NCBI GenBank assembly: GCA_026225435.1
Contig: JAMFST010001058.1
Location: 1-5,542 of the forward strand
Reading direction: 5' to 3'
DNA length: 5,542 bases
Source: Labilithrix luteola
Lineage (GTDB): Bacteria; Myxococcota_A; Polyangia; Polyangiales; Polyangiaceae
Below the pieces are notes generated by a model. The model was given only the letters and a program-made list of their open reading frames with translations, searched no databases and had not been told where the DNA came from. The position numbers and the translations under genes are program-made. Shown one piece after another: positions 1-5,542 of this stretch. The stretch's first letter is position 1. The number at the start of each line of letters is the position of its first letter.

Positions 1-3050
<3,050 letters not shown>

Positions 3051-3085
3051 CTTGACTGCTCGCTCACGCTACGGCTCGTCCACCC

Positions 3086-4606
3086 TCAGAACAGCTTCTT
3101 GCGCTTCGAGGAAGCGAGGATGCCGAGCATCTCGCGGTACTTGGCGACGGTGCGGCGGGCGATCTGGATGCCGTCGTTCTTCGCCAGGATCTCCACGATG
3201 GCCTGATCACTGAGCGGATTGGACTTGTCCTCCCCCTCGATGATCTTCTTGATCGACTGCTTCACGCTCTCGGAGGCGATGTCCTCTTCTCCGGTGCGGC
3301 GGATGCTCGAGTTGAAGAAGTACTTCAGCTCGAAGAGCCCCTGCGGCGTGTGCACGTACTTGTTGGTGGTGACGCGGCTGATGGTCGACTCGTGCATGCC
3401 GACGGTCTCGGCGACGTCACGGAGGATCATCGGCTTCAAGAACGCGTCCCCCTTCTCGAAGAAGTCGCGCTGCTTGTCGACGATGCACTCGGTGACGCGG
3501 ATGATGGTCTTCCTCCGCTGCTCGATGGCGCGGATCAACCACTGCGCGTTGCGCAGCTTCTCGCCGATGAAGTCCTTGGCGTTGGGATCCTTGAGCAGGT
3601 TCTTCGTCAGCTGCTCGTTGATGTACAGGCGCTGCACGCCGCGGTCGTTGTCGGTGACGGTGAACTTGTCGCCGTCCTTGACCACGTAGACGTCGGGCGT
3701 GATGGCGATCGACTTCTCGTCGGTCTCGCTGAAGTTTCGCGCCGGGCGGCTCTCGAGCTTCTGGATCTCCTTGACCGCCTCGTACACCTCCTCGACCGGG
3801 ACTTTGAGGTCCCGGGCGATGGCCTGGTAGTTGTGCTTCTCCAGGTTGTGCAGGTGCTTGTCGATGATGGCGAGCTCGAGCTCGTCGCAGTTGAAGACGT
3901 CGGCCTGGACGCGGAGGCACTCGCGCAGATCACGCGAGCAGACGCCGACCGGGTCCCACTCCTGCATGATGCGCAGCACCTCGGGTGCGTCCTCGGGATC
4001 GAGACCGGCGGCCTCGGCGAGGTCCTCGATGCTGAGGTCGGGGATCTTCTCCCCGTTGTCGCGCTCGATCCCCTTGAGGTCGAGGAAGCCGTTGTCGTCG
4101 AGGTTGCCCAGCACCAGCTCGGCGAAGCGCCGCTCGTCCTCGTTGAAGTCGGACAGCTGCAGCTGCCACTTCAGGTGGTCGACCAGGCTTTGCTGCTTGG
4201 TGAGGCTCGCCTCGATGGGAGGCATCTCCTCGAAACCGCCGCGGTTCGCCGGCAGCGCTTGCTGCTGGGTGCGGTTCTCGAGGAACTGCTCCCAGTCGAT
4301 CTCCTGCGCCTTCTTCTCGTCCCCTTGCGAGGTCGGGCTATCGGCGGCGCGCTGGCGATCTTCGAGCCGCTCGATGCGCTCCTCGCCGGTGACACCGATG
4401 ATCGGCATCTCCGTCGGCGCCTCGGTGCCCTTGGCGCGCATCCGCGGATCGATGTCGTCATCGGCGAGGACCGGGTTCGCGTCGAGCTCCTTGCGAATCT
4501 CGTCGATCAACTCCAGGCGCGAAAGCTGCAACAGGCGGATGGCCTGCTGGAGCTGCGGCGTCATGACCAGCTGCTGACTGAGCCTGAGTTGCTGCTTGAT
4601 CTCCAT
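3086..4606 (-). CDS. rpoN: RNA polymerase sigma-54 factor RpoN
   Basis: Alternative sigma factor that directs RNA polymerase to -24/-12 promoters and needs AAA+ enhancer-binding activators to open DNA. The 506 residues match the normal family length. Region I (about 1-48) is the Gln/Leu-rich activator-interacting segment, with QQLVMTPQLQQAIRLLQLS at 11-29. An acidic variable linker follows (about 49-125). The core-binding domain (about 130-320) includes the motif DPVGVCSRDLRECL at 218-231. The DNA-binding domain (about 335-500) has a helix-turn-helix-like stretch LRDVAETVGMHESTISRV (395-412) and the diagnostic RpoN box ARRTVAKYRE at 483-492, which contacts the -24 element. The C-terminus is basic (KRKKLF). 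The ATG at 4606-4604 is secure: an in-frame TAG sits seven codons upstream (4627-4625) and GAGGAG lies 8 bases before it. Usual Proteobacterial downstream partners such as hpf or ptsN are not the next gene; a signalling kinase is. I see no truncation or frameshift. Confidence 0.98.
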   Translation of the reverse strand: MEIKQQLRLSQQLVMTPQLQQAIRLLQLSRLELIDEIRKELDANPVLADDDIDPRMRAKGTEAPTEMPIIGVTGEERIERLEDRQRAADSPTSQGDEKKAQEIDWEQFLENRTQQQALPANRGGFEEMPPIEASLTKQQSLVDHLKWQLQLSDFNEDERRFAELVLGNLDDNGFLDLKGIERDNGEKIPDLSIEDLAEAAGLDPEDAPEVLRIMQEWDPVGVCSRDLRECLRVQADVFNCDELELAIIDKHLHNLEKHNYQAIARDLKVPVEEVYEAVKEIQKLESRPARNFSETDEKSIAITPDVYVVKDGDKFTVTDNDRGVQRLYINEQLTKNLLKDPNAKDFIGEKLRNAQWLIRAIEQRRKTIIRVTECIVDKQRDFFEKGDAFLKPMILRDVAETVGMHESTISRVTTNKYVHTPQGLFELKYFFNSSIRRTGEEDIASESVKQSIKKIIEGEDKSNPLSDQAIVEILAKNDGIQIARRTVAKYREMLGILASSKRKKLF

Positions 4607-4650
4607 GCGTTCGACTCCTCGAGGCTAAACCCCGATTGGAGAGTCGACGC
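4607..4650 (-). promoter_or_regulatory. Imperfect hairpin in the rpoN leader, abutting the start codon
   Basis: On the minus strand, GCGTCGACTC (4650-4641) can pair with GAGTCGAACGC (4617-4607). This gives ten base pairs with one bulged A (4611) and a 23-base loop. The 3' arm covers half of the Shine-Dalgarno and the whole spacer, ending at the base before the ATG. The pairing is seen directly; a role in limiting rpoN translation is inference. There is no U-run, so it is not a terminator. A DNA-level operator is another possibility, since the arms contain the palindrome GTCGAC or a near copy. Confidence 0.45.
4615..4620 (-). promoter_or_regulatory. Shine-Dalgarno of rpoN
   Basis: GAGGAG on the minus strand, 8 bases before the rpoN ATG, a good match in sequence and spacing. 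Its last three bases (4617-4615) also belong to the 3' arm of an inverted repeat that reaches the start codon, so access to it could depend on RNA folding. Confidence 0.8.
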
Positions 4651-4667
4651 TATCACTCGCAGGGAAG

Positions 4668-4680
4668 GTCGCCTAGCGAC
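4668..4680. repeat. Short palindrome overlapping the candidate -12 element
   Basis: The plus strand reads GTCGCCTAGCGAC: perfect 5-base arms around a 3-base centre. The GC of the candidate -12 element (4677-4676) lies inside one arm. It could be an operator half-site pair, but arms this short arise by chance in GC-rich DNA. Confidence 0.25.
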
Positions 4681-4690
4681 GCCCGTGCCA
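4675..4690 (-). promoter_or_regulatory. Candidate sigma-54 (-24/-12) promoter for rpoN
   Basis: The minus strand reads TGGCACGGGCGTCGCT. The family consensus is TGGCAC, five bases, then TTGCW. The -24 hexamer is perfect, the GG and GC dinucleotides have the required 10-base gap, and the only fixed-position mismatch is TCGC for TTGC. The expected transcription start is near 4664, giving a leader of about 57 bases. I found no convincing -35/-10 promoter in the same region. Chance occurrence is possible because a GC-rich genome produces GG and GC pairs often. Confidence 0.45.
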
Positions 4691-4771
4691 AGCCCCTTGC
4701 GAGGTGCAATCGGCGGAGGGCGTGTGCGCAGAAGGGGGAGCGACAGCGCGCCGCGGATCTGAATTTGCTGC

Positions 4772-5542
4772 TCAATACGACTCGCGGACGTCGTGGCACG
4801 GTTCTGCCTCAGCCGCAGGCAGCTGAGTCAGGGACGGTGGGACCTGGCCGTCGACGGTGAGCTCGACGAGCTGAGCGAGGGTCGACTCGGCCACTCGTGC
4901 GCACACCCCCTGGAGCGCCTGGTCGATCGCTGGACGCGCTGCGGCGAGCTGCCGCGTGGCTTCGGCCTTCGCGTACGACTGGTGGGCGGGGATCTCCGCC
5001 GCCTCGGCCAGCCGCTGCTCTTCGCGCCGCAGCAGGGTGGCGACGCCGGCGCGGATCCGCGGATCGGGGTGATGGAGGAGCGGCAGCAACAGCGGTGCCG
5101 ACTCGACCTCGCTCGCCTCGGCGCGCAGGTGAACCAGCGGGCCGTCGTCGCCGGCGAGGATGCGCGGCACGTTGTACGTCGCGCCGATGCGATGCGTCGG
5201 GACGAGCGCGTACAGCGCCAGCGCGGAGGCGAAGGCCGCCAGCTGGCGCTCGAGCAGCCAGCGGAAGCGGAGGTTCTTGCGGATCTTCCAGCCCACGAGG
5301 GCGAGACCGACCGCCACGAGGGTGGTGCCGAGCGCGCCCACGAAGCGCAGATCGGAGAAGCCGCTGGTGTGCACGTGGACCGCGAGGCGGAGCGCCGTGC
5401 CGAGCGCGAGCACGCTGCTCTGCGCGACCCACGCGGCGGCGAGACGGCGAGCGAAGCGGGCGCGCTCCTCGGTGGCGAGCGATCCGCGGAAGAAGTAGCC
5501 GAGCACCAAGGTGACCAGCGCGAGCGCGACGGTGAGCCAGAA
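4772..5542 (-). CDS. Unrecognised multi-pass membrane protein with HEAT-like C-terminal segment (5' end outside window)
   Basis: The frame is open from the window edge (5542) to the TGA at 4774-4772, giving 256 residues of an incomplete protein. I do not recognise the family. Numbering from the edge, hydrophobic segments at about 1-18 (FWLTVALALVTLVLGYFF), 34-55, 67-85 and 99-115 look like four membrane helices. Basic residues (WKIRKNLRFR, about 85-94) lie between the third and fourth. The tail from about 120 is soluble. It contains a HEAT-like helix pair, LLLPLLHHPDPRIRAGVATLL (about 151-171), then an Ala/Glu/Gln-rich helical stretch to about 225. The TTG at 5509-5507 could be taken as a start but is unlikely, because the frame continues upstream through the first membrane helix. 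It ends 165 bases before rpoN; that gap and the promoter-like site in it suggest a separate transcription unit, although read-through cannot be excluded. Confidence 0.8.
   Translation of the reverse strand, partial: FWLTVALALVTLVLGYFFRGSLATEERARFARRLAAAWVAQSSVLALGTALRLAVHVHTSGFSDLRFVGALGTTLVAVGLALVGWKIRKNLRFRWLLERQLAAFASALALYALVPTHRIGATYNVPRILAGDDGPLVHLRAEASEVESAPLLLPLLHHPDPRIRAGVATLLRREEQRLAEAAEIPAHQSYAKAEATRQLAAARPAIDQALQGVCARVAESTLAQLVELTVDGQVPPSLTQLPAAEAEPCHDVRESY

Noticed and set aside
3051..3085. A terminator between rpoN and the kinase gene
   Set aside because: The 35 bases contain no strong GC hairpin and no T-run on the coding strand.
3350..4762. A 470-codon open frame on the plus strand opposite rpoN, plus several shorter ones there on both strands
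   Set aside because: Translations are low-complexity (Leu/Val/Asp-rich or Ser/Arg-rich) and mirror rpoN codons. rpoN itself is unambiguous on the minus strand.
4691..4771. A terminator for the membrane protein gene or a -35/-10 promoter for rpoN
   Set aside because: I saw no hairpin followed by a T-run. The TTGCAC-like hexamer in this region has no acceptable -10 partner at 16-18 bases.
5507..5509. TTG as the start codon of the membrane protein
   Set aside because: The frame stays open to the window edge and the upstream codons complete a hydrophobic helix, so the gene most likely begins outside the window.
4809..5514. Arg/Ala/Pro-rich open frames on both strands across the membrane protein gene
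   Set aside because: Compositional shadows. Only the minus-strand frame ending at 4772 gives plausible membrane helices and a balanced composition.

Overview
The window is GC-rich and appears fully bacterial. The three genes I can support all read on the minus strand. A sigma-54 gene, a large eukaryotic-type Ser/Thr kinase fused to an AAA/STAND-like ATPase and a helical-repeat tail, and very high GC together suggest a myxobacterium or related Myxococcota (Deltaproteobacteria in older schemes). This assignment comes from gene content and composition only; no rRNA or other taxonomic marker is present.

In transcription order (high to low coordinates): (1) 5542-4772 is the C-terminal part of an unrecognised multi-pass membrane protein. 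Its start lies outside the window, and it ends in a soluble tail with a HEAT-like segment. (2) 4771-4607 is a 165-base intergenic region, the only sizeable non-coding stretch. It holds a candidate -24/-12 (sigma-54-type) promoter, a small palindrome over the -12 element, an imperfect hairpin touching the rpoN start codon, and a clear Shine-Dalgarno. (3) 4606-3086 is a complete rpoN gene (506 codons) with the diagnostic RpoN box. (4) After a 35-base gap, 3050-1 is a Ser/Thr kinase gene that runs off the window. Its order is kinase, degenerate nucleotide-cyclase-like domain, AAA/STAND-like ATPase, and TPR-like helices. I read this gene directly from the reverse complement, because its stop codon is outside the window.

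The short gap and the absence of a visible terminator make an rpoN-kinase operon plausible. The upstream elements suggest rpoN could be controlled by sigma-54 itself and at translation, but both ideas are inferences from motifs. The kinase is probably a cytoplasmic signal-transduction hub: it keeps the kinase catalytic residues and an intact Walker A motif, while its cyclase-like domain has lost both metal-binding aspartates. Many long plus-strand open frames exist, but they are antisense shadows caused by GC-rich codon bias.
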